NCBI GenBank assembly: GCA_032622095.1
Contig: CP136065.1
Location: 115,921,195-115,985,194, forward strand
Direction: 5' to 3'
Origin: Siphonodentalium dalli
Lineage: Eukaryota; Mollusca; Scaphopoda; Gadilida; Siphonodentaliidae
Length of the DNA: 64,000 bases
Part shown: positions 1-12,945 of the stretch, piece after piece
Numbering within the stretch: position 1 is the stretch's first letter
Layout of the letters: each line of letters begins with the position of its first letter
Position numbers and translations under genes: made by a program
The notes under the pieces: model-generated
Databases searched by the model: none
Seen by the model: only the letters and a program-made list of their open reading frames with translations
Told to the model about the DNA's origin: nothing

Positions 1-1545
1 GTCCGCACATTTATTACAGAGTTATGGCCCTTTGAATTTTCAGCTCGTTAGCGTGATAACTTCAACAAACGTTATCCGATTTGATTGAAATTTGGTATAT
101 AGGTGTCTCCCAAGAATATCTCGGATGAGTTCGAAAACCGGCCTGGTCCGATAAAATTTGATAGAGTTATGGCCCTTAATTAGTCATTTTTCACAAATTT
201 TCAGCTCGTTAGCGCGATAACTTCAACAAACGTTATCCGATTTGATTGAAATTTGGTATATAGGTGTCTCCCAACAATATCCCGGATGAGTTCGAAAACC
301 GGCCTCGTCCGATAAAATTTGATAGAGTTATGGCCCTTAATTATTAATTTTTCACGAGTTTTCAGCTTGTTAGCGCGATAACTTCAACAAACGTTATCCG
401 ATTTGATTGAAATTTGGTATATAGGTGTCTCCCAAGAATATCTCGGATGAGTTCGAAAACCGGCCTGGTCCGATAAAATTTTATAGAGTTATGGCCCTTA
501 ATTAGTAATTTTTCACGAATTTTCAGCTCGTTAGCACGATAACTTCAACAAACGTTATCCGATTTGATTGAAATTTGGTTTATAGGTGTCTCCCAAGAAT
601 ATCTCGGTCGAGTTCGAAAACCGGCCAGGTCCGATAAAATTTGATAGAGTTATGGCCCTTAATTAGTCATTTTTTCACAAATTTTCAGCTCGTTAGCGCG
701 ATAATTTAACAAACATCATCCTATTTGATTGAAATTTTGATATATAGGTGTCTCCCAAGAATACCTCGGACGAGTTAGAAAACCGGCCCGGTCCGATAAA
801 ATTTGATAGAGTTATGGTCCTTAAATAGTCATTTTGTACGAATTTTGAGCTCGTTAGCGCGATAACTTCAACAAACGTCATCCGATTCAACTAAAATGTG
901 GTATATAAGTGTCTTCCAATAATATCCTGGACGAGTCGAAAACCAGCCTGGCCCAATAAAATTTGATAGAGTTATGGCCCTTAATTAGTCATTTTTCGTG
1001 AATTTTTAGCTCGTTAGCGCGATAACTTCAACAAACGTCCTCCGATTTGTTTAAAATTTGGAATAGACATACTTGCCAAAAATATTTCGGACGAGTTCGA
1101 AAACCAGCCTGGCCCGATAAAATTTGATGGAGTTATGGCCCTTTATTAGTCATTTTTCGATTTTACCTATTAATTAGTCTACCGATACTGATGCACACCA
1201 ATTGGCGGTAGCCACCGGCGGTAAGCCACCGAAAACGAGACACAGCATCTCTGATGCCACCTCTTGTTTGAGTTATGGTAGCATGCATGAATTCTATGTC
1301 GAAAAAGGGCCATAACTCTGTAAAAAAAACTCGGATCGAACCCATATTCGAACTCGATCTGTATTTGGTGCTGAGAAACTCATATACAAAATTTGGTTCC
1401 GATCAGATATAAAATATTTGAGTTATCGCACCATGTGTAAAGTGTCCACGGACAGACAGACAGACAGACAGACGGACGCACGACGAGTGGTCAATCCGGA
1501 CGTCGACATTATGTTTACCATACTATGGTATGGGTAAACATAAAA
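1..1545 (+). repeat. Tandem-repeat element, about 7 units of ~161 bp, ending in a hairpin
   Basis: The phrases CAGCTCGTTAGCGCGATAAC, TCGAAAACCGGCC and GAGTTATGGCCCTTAATTAG recur every 160-162 bases from base 1 to about 1160, with increasing divergence to the right. A different tail follows (1160-1545) with a GACA/GACG run near 1453-1480 and a terminal stem-loop at 1511-1541 (ATGTTTACC...GGGTAAACAT). A tandem core followed by a hairpin end resembles the Pearl/Helentron-associated elements known in bivalves. The left end lies outside the window. No coding capacity; the short open frames here are shadows of the repeat. Confidence 0.8.
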
Positions 1546-1871
1546 ATATTGACTGAAAAATGTATAAATAAAAGCTCGGACAAATTTGTGTCCACATACA
1601 GACAGAAATATAATATGTGCCATGTCTACGTATGTGAACTGTAAATCAATGGTACATGCATAATCCCATATAGGAATCTGGGGGGAAAGTCTCAATAACT
1701 TAAGCCCAAGGTTATGTGCTCATTTTGAGGAAAAGAGACAGAAGTAGCAACAATATCCGGAACAATGAACAGCTTCATAGATCTTAGAAAAGGGTGAAAA
1801 AACATATGGTCACATAATCATACAGCTTTGTGGAATGGTGACAGTTCAACATATAAAATATCAACAATACA

Positions 1872-3863
1872 TCACCCATAAAACTTTCTTTGATAAGAGT
1901 GTGAGCCAGCACTAAATGACCGACCATGAACAGGCCGGCTGAATCGTGGTGGGTTGTAAAATCTGTCATAAACAGGAGGCCTCGAGAACCTCGAATCTCG
2001 ATATCTCTTAGGCCTCTCTGGTTGTCGCTCATAGTACGAATCCATCAGATCTTCAAAGCACTTCTCATCCATTGCATCAACAGTGTTGGCAGTCATTATA
2101 GTTTCCTCTTCCTCTTCCTGGTTGATCTGAGGTTTATCAACATTCTGAGGATTGGGAGGATCCATCGTAACCTCACCACAAGTAATGTGTGATTGCGAAC
2201 TTTGACTCTCAACATTCGTGGAATCACATTTAGCACGTTTTGAAATAGTTTCTTCCATGTCAGCGCATACAACAGGAGGATTTCTAGCAGAGGCAGGTCT
2301 ACAATCATCTGTATGTCTGCGCTTTCGACTACCCGCTTTATACTTGTCTTCGCTGTTATAAGTTGATGCAGGGAAAAATGACTTTGAGTGGTGAGAACTT
2401 TCTTCTCGGTCATTCCTTGGACTTCTGTTTTGATTTCTCGATTGAATCAAATTTCCAGAAAAGTTTCTTTCTCTATTGTGTCTAGATTTCCGTGATTCTG
2501 TTGAATCACCAGAGTTGTTTCGGAGAATAGAATTGTCACTGTTTTTATCATACCCTTCCACTCCACGAACATCGCCAATGTTAGAACCAGAGAGGCCAGC
2601 TTCCCTCGTGGCATGAGACATCGAAGCACCAGTGATCAGTTCAAGATTAGATCCATGTAAAGGTTCCATGTCCTGCTTCAAGTTTTTCAGCTTCCTTGCC
2701 AGAGCATAATCATAGAAGCATCCATCGTCAGTGTCTCGTTTTACAGGACGGATATGATCATTCACTAGATTACATCTCGGGTTGGCGTTTTTAGCTGCAC
2801 TATAACTAGGATAAACATTTGTTGCAGTTTGCTGTGTGACTGTGTATGGCAGACTGACCAATTGCTCCATTGAACACTGACCAACCATTGTATCAGCATA
2901 GCTAACAGGTTGAGAGAAGCTCATCGGCATATAGCCTTTACTATTGTTGAGATGCATACCTGAATTTGTCTTCAGATCTCCATTTGATATCTCCATTTCA
3001 CAAACCTGCAGATTATCATGTTTGCTCTTAGTGGGAGAAACATGTGTTTCAATTGGCTTATTGAGAGCCCTTTGCTCTTGATACCATGAGAAATAGAAGA
3101 AAGGAAACTGAAGTGAGTATACTTCTTTTCTTTTCCACTTGTGTCGGGGGTCTGCGGGAACAAGCTTATTTCCTTGTTTCGATGTTACATTCATAGGAAT
3201 GTCTCTTGGTTTAACACCACCTTTCAAAAGGGTTCGCCCATGAAAATTTGGTCTACTACGGTCCCTCACTAACTTGTTTTCCTTTGGATTTATTTTCCTC
3301 GAGTGGTTTTCCTTCTCATTTGAGCTTTTAGAGCTTGATTTTGACGAAGGTGATATATGACTCTGCGTGTCTTCTTTTGACTCAACACATTTTGCAGCTT
3401 CTAATAGTTTCCCAGCTGAAATGTTATTTAAACTGGGAGCTTTTCCAGAAAATCCAATAATTGTCTCCAACATCTTGATTTTTAACCTTCCATTCTCTAA
3501 ATCTTGCTCTTGAAGCCCCCCAGGACTTTTCACTGGATTTTTCGTTGTTTCCATGAAATGAGATTCTCCTGTTCTCAGACTTGCAAAGAAATCAGTATTG
3601 TCAGTTGATCTTTTTGGCAAGGTCATTATATTTGATGATCCAATGCTCCTGTTTGTTAACAAACCTTCTTCTAATTTTGTGGTGCTTTCCAGTGTTTTGG
3701 GAATTGGAAGGTATGACTGAATTCTTGATGCAGCATCTTTCACGTTGTGGCTTTCCAACTCATCATAGCTCCTAGTACATCGCAATTTGAGAATTGCAAA
3801 TGGCAAACAGTGACCAGGTTGTAGAGCCTTAGGCTTCTTATCTGCTCCATAGCAAACAAATAA
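1872..3863 (-). CDS. Terminal exon of an uncharacterised disordered, probably nuclear protein
   Basis: An open frame of 663 codons read on the minus strand, ending at a stop at 1872-1874. Its upstream edge is a good splice acceptor (pyrimidine run then CAG) at 3864-3866, giving phase 0 and a first segment LFVCYGADKKPKALQPGHC. The protein has no recognised domain. It is rich in Ser, Asn, Lys and Arg, with a Ser/Lys-rich stretch near residues 170-190 (KSSSKSSNEK), a Glu run (QEEEEET) about 90 residues before the end, and an Arg/Tyr/Phe/Pro-rich tail (RFYNPPRFSRP). This composition suggests a disordered nuclear or RNA-associated protein, which is inference. The N-terminal part must come from exons above 3866; I could not find them among the repeats there. 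There is no ATG at the exon edge, so this is an internal-to-terminal exon. It could be the C-terminal part of a chromatin regulator, but I do not recognise the family. Confidence 0.7.
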   Translation of the reverse strand, partial: LFVCYGADKKPKALQPGHCLPFAILKLRCTRSYDELESHNVKDAASRIQSYLPIPKTLESTTKLEEGLLTNRSIGSSNIMTLPKRSTDNTDFFASLRTGESHFMETTKNPVKSPGGLQEQDLENGRLKIKMLETIIGFSGKAPSLNNISAGKLLEAAKCVESKEDTQSHISPSSKSSSKSSNEKENHSRKINPKENKLVRDRSRPNFHGRTLLKGGVKPRDIPMNVTSKQGNKLVPADPRHKWKRKEVYSLQFPFFYFSWYQEQRALNKPIETHVSPTKSKHDNLQVCEMEISNGDLKTNSGMHLNNSKGYMPMSFSQPVSYADTMVGQCSMEQLVSLPYTVTQQTATNVYPSYSAAKNANPRCNLVNDHIRPVKRDTDDGCFYDYALARKLKNLKQDMEPLHGSNLELITGASMSHATREAGLSGSNIGDVRGVEGYDKNSDNSILRNNSGDSTESRKSRHNRERNFSGNLIQSRNQNRSPRNDREESSHHSKSFFPASTYNSEDKYKAGSRKRRHTDDCRPASARNPPVVCADMEETISKRAKCDSTNVESQSSQSHITCGEVTMDPPNPQNVDKPQINQEEEEETIMTANTVDAMDEKCFEDLMDSYYERQPERPKRYRDSRFSRPPVYDRFYNPPRFSRPVHGRSFSAGSHSYQRKFYG

Positions 3864-3866
3864 CTG

Positions 3867-4932
3867 AAAAATGAAAAAGAATTATTAGGGACATTTCAGT
3901 TAATTCAGTTAATTGGCTTGGGAGGTGTTGAGAGGCCGATCATGGAGGCTGATCCTGATCGGCAGCTCTTGTTTAGCCCATACCTTCCAACATACTGGCT
4001 ACCATAATCAAAACCATCAATCTGGAACTGAATATATACCTCTACACGAAAACTGAAGATTGGAAAGAGACATTAACATGTATATGCATAATACGAGAAT
4101 ATATCCACATGTGTTAAACAGGTTTAACATATATATGAGGAGTTTTCCATCTAACACTTGAACATGGAATATGAGAATGACCAGATAAGCTTCGGATAGC
4201 ATGTGTCTATATATACCATGGATACTCATAGAAAGGATAATATTTTCAAAATCAATCATACGATACTGAATCTATACAGGTGAAGAGTGAGTGTGCATGA
4301 TAAAACAAGACAAGATTAATATTTTCTAAGCCAGTTATAAAATTATATCCAAAACCATAGGTCAGTGATATGTCATAAACCTGACATTAAATATAAACTC
4401 AATTGTATAAAATAAGTGGATGGAAAATGAGTGTTAATAATTTCCAACCCAATGAACAGATCACACAAAGAAATCTGTTCCTAAATAGCATGTGACTGTG
4501 AAATCCATGCAGTAATTCAATAACCTATATGTCAAAGAATCCTGTAAGGCCATAATTGGTATTATACTCCAGCCAGTTATGTTCTTACATAAAGCAGCTA
4601 TTTACCCACATGTGATCCCTTAAGATATTTTTACGGGTGGAATTTTTTTTATGTTCTAAATCCAAGTGGGTATTCTTTACACACCAAATTTGATGATCCA
4701 TACCCAAGTTACAAGGTGAAAATTTCATAAGGACACAAACAATACAGTCAATGACTGTTGAGACGCCTACCTGACTGTAAAGACTGGGACTTTGGAGACC
4801 ACAACAGTCAGTACTTGTCAAAATCACTTTAAAAGAAGTACCAGTAATTCTAAATGGGGATGTAGCTAGATGTTCTCCATATATGGGTGGGGAATGTCCA
4901 CTTTGAAATTTCCAACTGACCACTCCTTACAA

Positions 4933-4963
<31 letters not shown>

Positions 4964-6259
4964 ACCAGCTCATAACCAGTCCCATCTCTTCCAGAACAAA
5001 CTCACGAGTTTGTAACATTCCTTTTGCAGTACCTCATGCCAATAAAATAAATTACCAGATTCTCATCCACCCTTTTTTGAAAAGGGTGAATTTTATTTTT
5101 ATATATTAACTAAATGGTCATGGTCAGTTCTAGAACTGAAGCAATATCCCAACTTAGACCGTACAAGGCGATTTAAATTGCCCAACTGGGTCGAAATAGA
5201 CTGACTAAAGTGATGTGAAATAGGGTGATAACATATAAATTGATAATAATGTTGCTAAAAGTAGATATTTTTACTGATGTTATATCCAAATTGACACCAA
5301 CACCCATCATCATTCTTATATATTAATTAAATGCAGTAACTCTCGATGGTGAAATCGTTTCCGTTAGTTTGTCGGTGATAGTTGCATCCCGAATTGAGAG
5401 CGAAATATTTACATTTGAGCGAAGTTTAGACATTGTTTTCTATGGAGTGGTACGGTCGATTTGCTTGAGATTTTCAGCAATGATTGTAGAATGCTACATT
5501 CCTCCAGTTGGCATAGCACCTGAATAGTATCTTATCAGTTTTACAGACGTGAACAAGTGCATAATATGTCTTTAATGGGTCAATGCAATGTACTTTGAAG
5601 ACTAAGGTATGAGAAAACCACAAAAACTTTCCAATCCCTCTCGCTTCAGTCGCCCCTCCTTCAGTTATTGGAGATGGAGTATTTAATTCACCAGAGGAGA
5701 GAAGACTTAACAAAAGCAAATGCTTATTTAATCCTCTATTTCTATATACCATCATACTGTTCCATCATAGTGGCTTCAAAACTATTTCACCTGGTGACCT
5801 CATTTGAACAAATCTCAATGTGAGTCTCCCAGGGAACATTCACACCGGATATGAACCCAATTGGTCTTATGGTTCTGGAGAAGTCATTTTAAGAATTACT
5901 CTGATGGGAAAGAGTTATGGTCCTGGCTTCAGAACTATTTGACCGGGTGTCCTCATTTGAACAAATCTGAATGTCAGTCACCTAGGGAACATCCACACCA
6001 AATATGAACCCATTCAGTCTTGTGGTTCTTGAGAAGTATACGATTCTTGACAGATGGCGGACGAGGAGTGATGACTATAGCTCCATCAGAGACTTCGTCT
6101 CAGGTGAGCTATAAAAATCAGAAATTCCCAAAGGGTTGTAACTCGGGTAACATTGAAAAGGTCAAAACCTGTAGTGAGTCCCCTTTACCGCATGCTGGGC
6201 TATCACCATACCAAAGCACCACTGCATCTAATAATCCATGCCCAAATTAAAGAGACAAA
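3867..6259. other. Intron or upstream region, repetitive
   Basis: I see no convincing exon here. A homopolymer C tract lies at 4933-4960. From about 5762 two roughly 170-base direct repeats occur (ACTATTTCACCTGGTGACCT near 5780 and a diverged copy near 5936), a pattern typical of degenerate molluscan repeats. A minus-strand open frame at 5474-5755 has mildly protein-like composition but no splice sites I trust. Confidence 0.5.
4933..4960. repeat. Poly-C tract (28 bases)
   Basis: Uninterrupted run of C followed by TCCACCAGC. It is one of several long C or G homopolymers in the window; lengths in an assembly are unreliable at such tracts. Confidence 0.9.
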
Positions 6260-6475
6260 ACTGAGACAAAATTCACAAATTTTTCAAGTCAAAAACAAGG
6301 GCCATAATTCTGGTAAAAATTAATGGACAAACCCATAGTGTGTAGATATACGATAATTAACATACGAGTTACAAGGTAATATGTTCGGACTGGCGGATGG
6401 ATGACGGACGGACAGAACCCTCGGCTATATGCCCTGAATCTCAAACGGGGGTGAGGGGCATAATAAAACATGCAT
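6260..6475 (+). repeat. Tail of a dispersed element ending in a GC-rich hairpin
   Basis: Contains GGGCCATAATTCTGG, then GGATGACGGACGGACAG, then a terminal stem TATGCCC...GGGGCATA around 6430-6463. It has the same 'ACGGACGGACAG then hairpin' order as the tails at 1440-1541 and 44320-44375, so it is the 3' end of a related non-coding element. Confidence 0.5.
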
Positions 6476-6659
6476 GTGAACTGAATTGAAGACCGGCCAG
6501 ATACGTGATTATGCACCATTCCCAGGAGCCTCACATGCGTCTGTTTATGCTCGTGCAGTGATGGCTTCATGTATAAAGCAAATGACATCAGAAATATTAT
6601 TTTTGTTAATATATAAAAGGAGTGTTTGCAAGATGAGAATGTGGTAGGCTACTTGAAAT

Positions 6660-7463
6660 GAAAGTGTCAATGACACTGTAGCTCAACTTAGGTAGTGGAA
6701 TAATTTAATGGTTGACAGTAAATGGAGGTATGTGGTCTGTAGGGTGTGCCAAAGAATTTAGTGATGCAAAGAGTAAATTCTAAAATGGCCATCGGCGGCC
6801 ATGTTTTTTGGCCGAATGACTCCAAAATGACTCGTTCCCATCTACATGTCAATGTCAACATCCATGACAAATTTCATGAAGATCAAACAGATCGGTCTAT
6901 AACCCATGCTAATGGATTTAGTAGAACTATTTACCGGTAGTCATACAAAGAGTAAAATCCAAAATGGCCATTGGTGGCCATATTTTTTTGCCGAATGACC
7001 CGTTCCCATCAAGAGGTCACCCCGATGATCCATATGAAGTTTGGTGATGATCAAATCAGGGATGTGGTCTGTAGGATGTGTCAAAGGATTTAGTGATGCA
7101 AAGAGTAAAATCCAAGATGGCAGCCAGCGGCCATGTTTTTTGGCCGATTGATCCTCGTTCCCATCTACATGTAAATGTCAACATTCATGACAAATTTTAT
7201 GATGATCACACAAACAGTACGGCCTGTAGCCCGCGCCAATGGATTTAGTTTTGAAAGATGGCCACCAGCGGCCATGTTTTTTGGACGAATAACCCCAAAA
7301 TGACTCGTTCCCATCTACATGTCAATGTCAACATTCATGACAAATTTCATAAAGATCAGACCAAAGATACGACCTGTAGCCCGCGCCAAAGGAAATTGTT
7401 GACGGACGACGGACGCCAACCCACAGCAATAGCTCAAACTTACAAAGTAAGTTGAGCTAATGA
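6660..7463 (+). mobile_element. Tandem-core (Pearl/Helentron-associated-like) element, copy 1
   Basis: Left end AAGTGTCAATGACACT (itself a 7-bp-arm palindrome) followed by TAGCTCAACTT. Right end is a hairpin, TAGCTCAAACTTAC then AAA then GTAAGTTGAGCTA. Between them lie about four diverged units of ~160 bases carrying ATCCAAGATGGC, GGCCATGTTTTTTGGCCG and ACTCGTTCCCATCTACATG. The element at 17920-20673 has the same two ends. Non-autonomous and non-coding. Confidence 0.75.
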
Positions 7464-8187
7464 AGAAGAGAGTAGTACTCTGATTACCTAATTAAATGAA
7501 TAATAGACTAAATAGATTCTACTAGTAACAAACTCTCACCAAAACCGAAAGTCTCGTTCTTCTTAATATTCTAAGGTCTGCCAACAAATTATAGTTTAAT
7601 AGAGGGTTCTGTTCTGGTTTCGCAAGACATGGTGGGGTATCACAAGGTTTTGAGGTTGGTGATTACCATGCATTCAAATTGGCCAAGGCGAGCACAAACG
7701 CACAGAAACATAATATATGAGGAACTGGCACAGAACATAGCATTTTGACTGTTACCGGCATATGGTAGTTTATTTTCACAACACGTTGATACCTTATTTG
7801 TTTTGAAATACTCAGTAGTTTTCTATAACATTCTGACCCAAGTTAGAATCCTTCGACTGACAACTTTGGTCAGAAGGTTAGAACAAACAACTGTGAGTAT
7901 GGACACAAATGAGGTATCAGCTTGTTTGAAAAATATTATAGCATATGTTGGTAGCTGCCAAAATACTATGTGATATGTCATATATTTATTGCCATTTTCC
8001 TAGTGTCTCATCACTTTTTGAATGCGTGATAATCGAACTTGAAATCACGTGATTCACCACCCTGATAGAGAAGATCTGTTGAAAATGAGATGCTCATCTA
8101 TGGAACTGCAAAATTATATATCATGTTTGTATGGGAATAAACTCAACTACAAACTATATTTCTGATGAGCTGAAATCAGACGTATGA
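7464..8187. other. No gene seen
   Basis: AT-rich sequence without splice-bounded frames or bounded repeats that I can support. Confidence 0.5.
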
Positions 8188-9594
8188 CAGGGTTTCCGCC
8201 AGGCCGGCTGCGGGTCCGTCCCACGGACCCATTCCCCTCGCAGATGATGTGTTTGATTCATACATGTACCAAAAGTCAGTAGCAATATGTCATCAAAAAT
8301 CCGTCTGCAACGGGAGTTCGGGGGGTTAAACAGAATACTGGTGAAAAAGCGGGTCAATTGAGCACAGTGTGTTACCAGTACAGCGTAACCCTTTGAAATC
8401 AAAGCGCCAAAACTACAACGTAATGTTTGGTGTGCATTGAAATAACGGCGTTATATACAGTGTAATAAATGTCGCGGTAACATCAGAGAATGTCGGACTG
8501 CTGAGTACGGATATTATTTTGCACGGGATTTCTGTGGTTGAAACTATTCACGCTCGGAGATCCCGTGCTATCGTACGATTACATAATTTGATGAAAGAAT
8601 GCCGAATTGCTGAGTTAGGCAGAGTAGGGATCAACATACGCCAACAGGCGGCCCCGGTTCTCCTACCAAAGGATGTATCTACCTCTGAGATCCCGTGCTA
8701 TCGTACTGTTATAATACGGAACCTGTCCCAAATCAGTCTTTATAGTGGGAATTCATAGTGACAAAATCATTCATTTGACCCGTATTACATGCATGGAGGA
8801 TAAACACAAAAAACATGCCCCCCCCCCCCCCCAATATGGAGATAGAGTCAAAGTATGGTCAATAATAGTTTCGTTGTCCCGCCTTGGTCCCCAAACATAA
8901 ACAACGGCGCACATGTTCCCATTTCCCGCCAAAACTCAATTATATTTTATAACACGTTGGCTAAAACTCTATAGCAGCGGTCGTCAGTTGTTGGACTAAT
9001 ACAGACTATTGACAAGCTGTGCGTTCCGAGTTTGAAAGATTTGGCTACCATTCGTATTTTGCCGCTATAAATATCTCCTGCAGACAAACCCTGCAGTATA
9101 TATGACGTCACAGTGCACAAATAGTTTTACGATTGACAGAATACATGGAAAAGTCAGTTTCATTTTCACGGAAGCTACTTGAAATTCTAGGAAATACTTA
9201 ATTAAATTCTCCCAGCTAGGTAGTATTGGACAATGCATAGATGCTTTTTAGTGTTTAGTTTCATTATACGGAATCTTATTGTAAGTTATAAATTTTTAAA
9301 TACTGTAACTTGTAGCTTGATATAGTATTCAATCAGACGGCAGTCTTACGTGCGTAATTACATGATTAATTATCTGGATACCATCAACATAATTAATGCA
9401 CCCACAGAAAATGATTGACTTGCGTAATATACGTAGCTTTGGATTGCTTTGTGGAACACTCAGGTGCAAGGAAATGGCTACTTTTCAGTGTCAAATAACA
9501 AAATTTCCCCCCCACGGGACGAACCATGGTCGTCCCGTCGCGTTATGTGTTTCCCCAATACGGACTCATTAATTTCCCCTGGGCGGAAACCCTG
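8188..9594. mobile_element. Non-autonomous hAT-like element (1.41 kb)
   Basis: TIRs: CAGGGTTTCCGCCAGG at 8188 and its complement CCTGGGCGGAAACCCTG ending at 9594. CAGGG termini are typical of hAT elements. Flanks CGTATGA (left) and TGTATGA (right) match 6 of 7, consistent with a decayed 8-bp TSD with one base lost. Palindromes sit just inside each end (GGGTCCGTCCCACGGACCC near 8211; GGGACGAACCATGGTCGTCCC near 9515). An internal 20-base direct repeat GAGATCCCGTGCTATCGTAC occurs at 8557 and 8687. A C run lies at 8817-8832. No transposase. Confidence 0.75.
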
Positions 9595-10981
9595 TGTATG
9601 ATCACTGAACTTTTAGTGATTTATACTCACAGAACTTTTGATGACTTGATGAGGAAGCAGATCTGTAAGAGCAGGAAAAGTTCCAAGGCAATAACTGTCA
9701 TAAATTCCTTTCTCCACATTTCCTTCAACCAGTGTCAGTATACTTTTGGTATTACCAGGTAGGACCTACAATTGACAAGAATTACAGAGTTAGCAAGAAA
9801 TGGGCTAAGTCACGGAAATCCCTCTCAGTTCTTCAATTTTGAAATGCACTTTAAAGATTTCATGTCACTGTATGTGAGGATTTGAAAAGCAGGACATAAC
9901 ACACTGTGTAGGAACTGTTACATCGGAAGTCGTTCTATCGCCGGTATTGTGATGGTTCTTGCCTGATTTGTTACGGTTCCTGATGATTGAAAATAATCAT
10001 TTTTGTGACAAAATCATGCATAATTATAGATATCTTGAATATATTATACTTTCCTGAATGAACAGAGGCTGCAGAGTGTTATCAAAACCTGAACTCTAGA
10101 CCACAATTAACTCGGTATTAGCGAGTTAACGAGTAAATATCAACATGTTATCACAGAAAATCAAGCCACGTGGACGCAATTTCTTTGTTTTTCGTGGCGT
10201 ATAAAATATGAAACGTATTCTGAAGACAAACACTGACTATAAAGTATACCCGTGTTATTCTTCTGTAAAATAGTTGAGAAAGTATCCCGATAGGGGTTGA
10301 TAATTGGGAGCTGTGGCCTCGTAATTAACAAGGGTGCGTGTTACGGTTCTATTTCAAACCAATCACGGCTCTGTACATGAGATTTATTCGAACGATTTCT
10401 GCACTTTGGTCCAAAAATCGTCTTGTGTATCTGCCATTTTAAACCAGATAATGACTGTAGCTTATGTAATTTGCATAATAGAACAGGTATATTAAGAAAT
10501 AACACAATATTTACCTAATACGGGAGATTAATTGACATTAATAGGCAGAAATAAAATATTGAAAGTCCCGATGAGTATAGTATCATAATCATGCCCGCCT
10601 ATATAAATGACCAATGGTAATATAAATCTACTCTCAGTAGAATATGAGATGTTATATTCATTTACTTAATCTGGGCATTATTGAAAGATCCAGGTGTAAC
10701 AATATTTCAATGCCAGCGCCATCAAATTTCCTCCTCTGAAGTCCGGCTGACATGTCGCCCAGACATGAATATAACTTATGAAATCACGTTCAACTGAATC
10801 ATTGATAGGTTATGACGTGATTGGGATGGTGGGGGTACTTGGGAGGGGGTGCTTAATTGGTGTCAATCCCCAACTTTGGTCAAAATGTTCAACAGTTACA
10901 AATTTCTTATCTTACAATAGATTGGTTTGAAATTTAACACCAACAATATGTTGAAATTGTTCTCTTAGTTTGATTTGACTA

Positions 10982-11187
10982 CCTGTATATGAGCCCCTGC
11001 GGCGCATAAGATACTATGGGTGGTGGGATGGGTGGGTACTACCTATATACGAGCGCCTGCGGCGCACAAGATACTATGGGTGGCGGGATGGGATGGTGGG
11101 TGAATACTACCTATATACGAGCGCATAAGATACTATGGGTGGCGGGATGGGGTGGTGGGTGGGTACTACCTATATACGAGTGCCTGC
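10982..11187 (+). repeat. Minisatellite, ~3 units of ~60 bp
   Basis: CTACCTATATACGAGCGCC and GATACTATGGGTGG recur with small length changes, including GGGATGGGATGGTGGGTG slippage. Sits inside the 3.75-kb element. Confidence 0.8.
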
Positions 11188-11747
11188 GTTAATAGACAAA
11201 TAATCTAATTCCATTTAATTAATATGCTTTGTATTAAATAATGTATGCTCCTTTGCAAAATAAATCATCTCTCTCGCCATCTGTTGGGAACATTTCCAAT
11301 CTTGTGGGGGTGGGGGTGCCAGGTTGGAAACTTCCAACACTTGGGCATCTTGATGAATTTTACAATTTTCAGGTTCAGATATCCACATTTTCTCACAGGG
11401 CGATTGTATCCTGAGTTTCTCCCCCGGTTTGCATGGTGGCCAATCAAAGGCTACTAATCAATTCACTTCAGAATGGCAAACAATCTAGAGCTATAATGTG
11501 TCATGCAGTTGGGAAAAACCAAAGCCCAGGCCTTGTGCATGAGTTTGGTCTGTTTCAAGGGGATGATGCAGTTGGAAATTCCAAGGTGGACGCCCCAACA
11601 TTGGAGACCCTCCAGCCCACATCCCTGCTCACTTGACACGTTATCAGCGAGGAATAATAATGTGCCTTATAATAGCCAGGTTCAGACACCCATAACACCG
11701 ATTTCTAATGATTCATTTGTATGAATGTTTAGCTAATAATTCACACA

Positions 11748-12052
11748 ATCTGTTACTGCATGTTGAATTTAATAGCTGAGCATTCCTACAAATGAATCAA
11801 TAGGATTCAAGTCGCTGCTCATTACAGCACATTTAGTCACCAAAGGATTAACATCCATATAATAATATTTGTAACTGCATGATTCTTTTTTCTTTTTATA
11901 TATGTTACTGCTTGTTGAACTTAATAGCCAAGCATTCCTACAAATTAATCAATAGGATTCAAGTCAATTCTCATTACAGCGCATTTAGTAACCAAAGGTT
12001 TAACATGCATATAATAATATTGTAACTGAAGGATTCTTTGCTTTTTTATATC
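11748..12052 (+). repeat. Tandem duplication, 2 units of ~155 bp
   Basis: GTTACTGCATGTTGAATTTA...TGTAACTGCATGATTCTTT is repeated, with about 10 percent divergence, as GTTACTGCTTGTTGAACTTA...TGTAACTGAAGGATTCTTT. Shared core CAATAGGATTCAAGTC. Confidence 0.8.
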
Positions 12053-12398
12053 TTCTATTAAAAAATCAGAGATCCCTAGTCAATCTAAAATATGATTGAA
12101 TGAAAGGTTATCGTGCTTGTATATGCTTTAATAGCTGCATATTCTATAATTCTAGAATTTAACCTAGATAATCAGCATCCAGCAAGCGGATGCCCGACAT
12201 AAACTTCATAATCTGCGTAATCAGAACATTGTATGGGTGTCAACGAACTTTTAATGTCTTATTTTTGGCTTTTTGTTGAGTAAAATACGTCTACGAAAAT
12301 AGACAACAATAGCCGATGTGCCCCCTCTTCGTCCGGGCTATTTAGGGATTTATTTGTGATCATCTCCACATGGACAAACTATTGTTCGATTGGCCCGG

Positions 12399-12945
12399 AA
12401 ACATGCCTATATATATATGAGCGAATATGGTCAAGGTCAAGGTCGCACGTGAAATTGGACCCACCCATATTGTTCCCAGGATCAAAGTAGGCCTACATTA
12501 TACAAAATTTGAGTCGGATCGGTCAAGGTCCAGAAACATGCCTATATGAGCGAGGTCATGGTCAAGGACACGGTCGCACGTGAAATTGGACCCGCCCATA
12601 TTGTTCCTGTGATCAAAGTAGAACCAGCTACCAAATTTGAGTGGGATCGGTCGAGGTCCAGATACATGCCTATATGAGCGTATTTGAGCGAGGTCAAGGA
12701 CACGGTCGGCGGTCGCACGTGAAATTGGACCCGCCCATATTGTTCCCCGGATCAAAGTAGGCCTACACACCAAATTTGAGTCGGATCGGTCGAGGTCCAG
12801 AAACATGCCTATATGAGCGTATTTGAGCGAGGTCAAGGACACGGTCGCACGTGAAATTGGACCCGCCCATATTGTTCCCCGGATCAAAGTAGGCCTACAC
12901 ACCAAATTTGAGTCGGATCGGTCGAGCAGTTTTTCGAGTCTATAA
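12399..12945 (-). repeat. Tandem array, 4 units of ~130-140 bp
   Basis: Units share GAAATTGGACCCGCCCATAT, GGATCAAAGTAGGCCTACA and TTTGAGTCGGATCGGTCGAG. The minus-strand open frame here only translates the repeat three times over and is not a gene. A CAGACATACAGACAG tail follows at about 12953. Confidence 0.85.

Noticed and set aside
5474-5755. 93-codon minus-strand open frame with mildly protein-like sequence
   Set aside because: Could be an upstream exon of the 1872-3863 gene, but I found no splice sites matching phase 0 and it lies among repeats.
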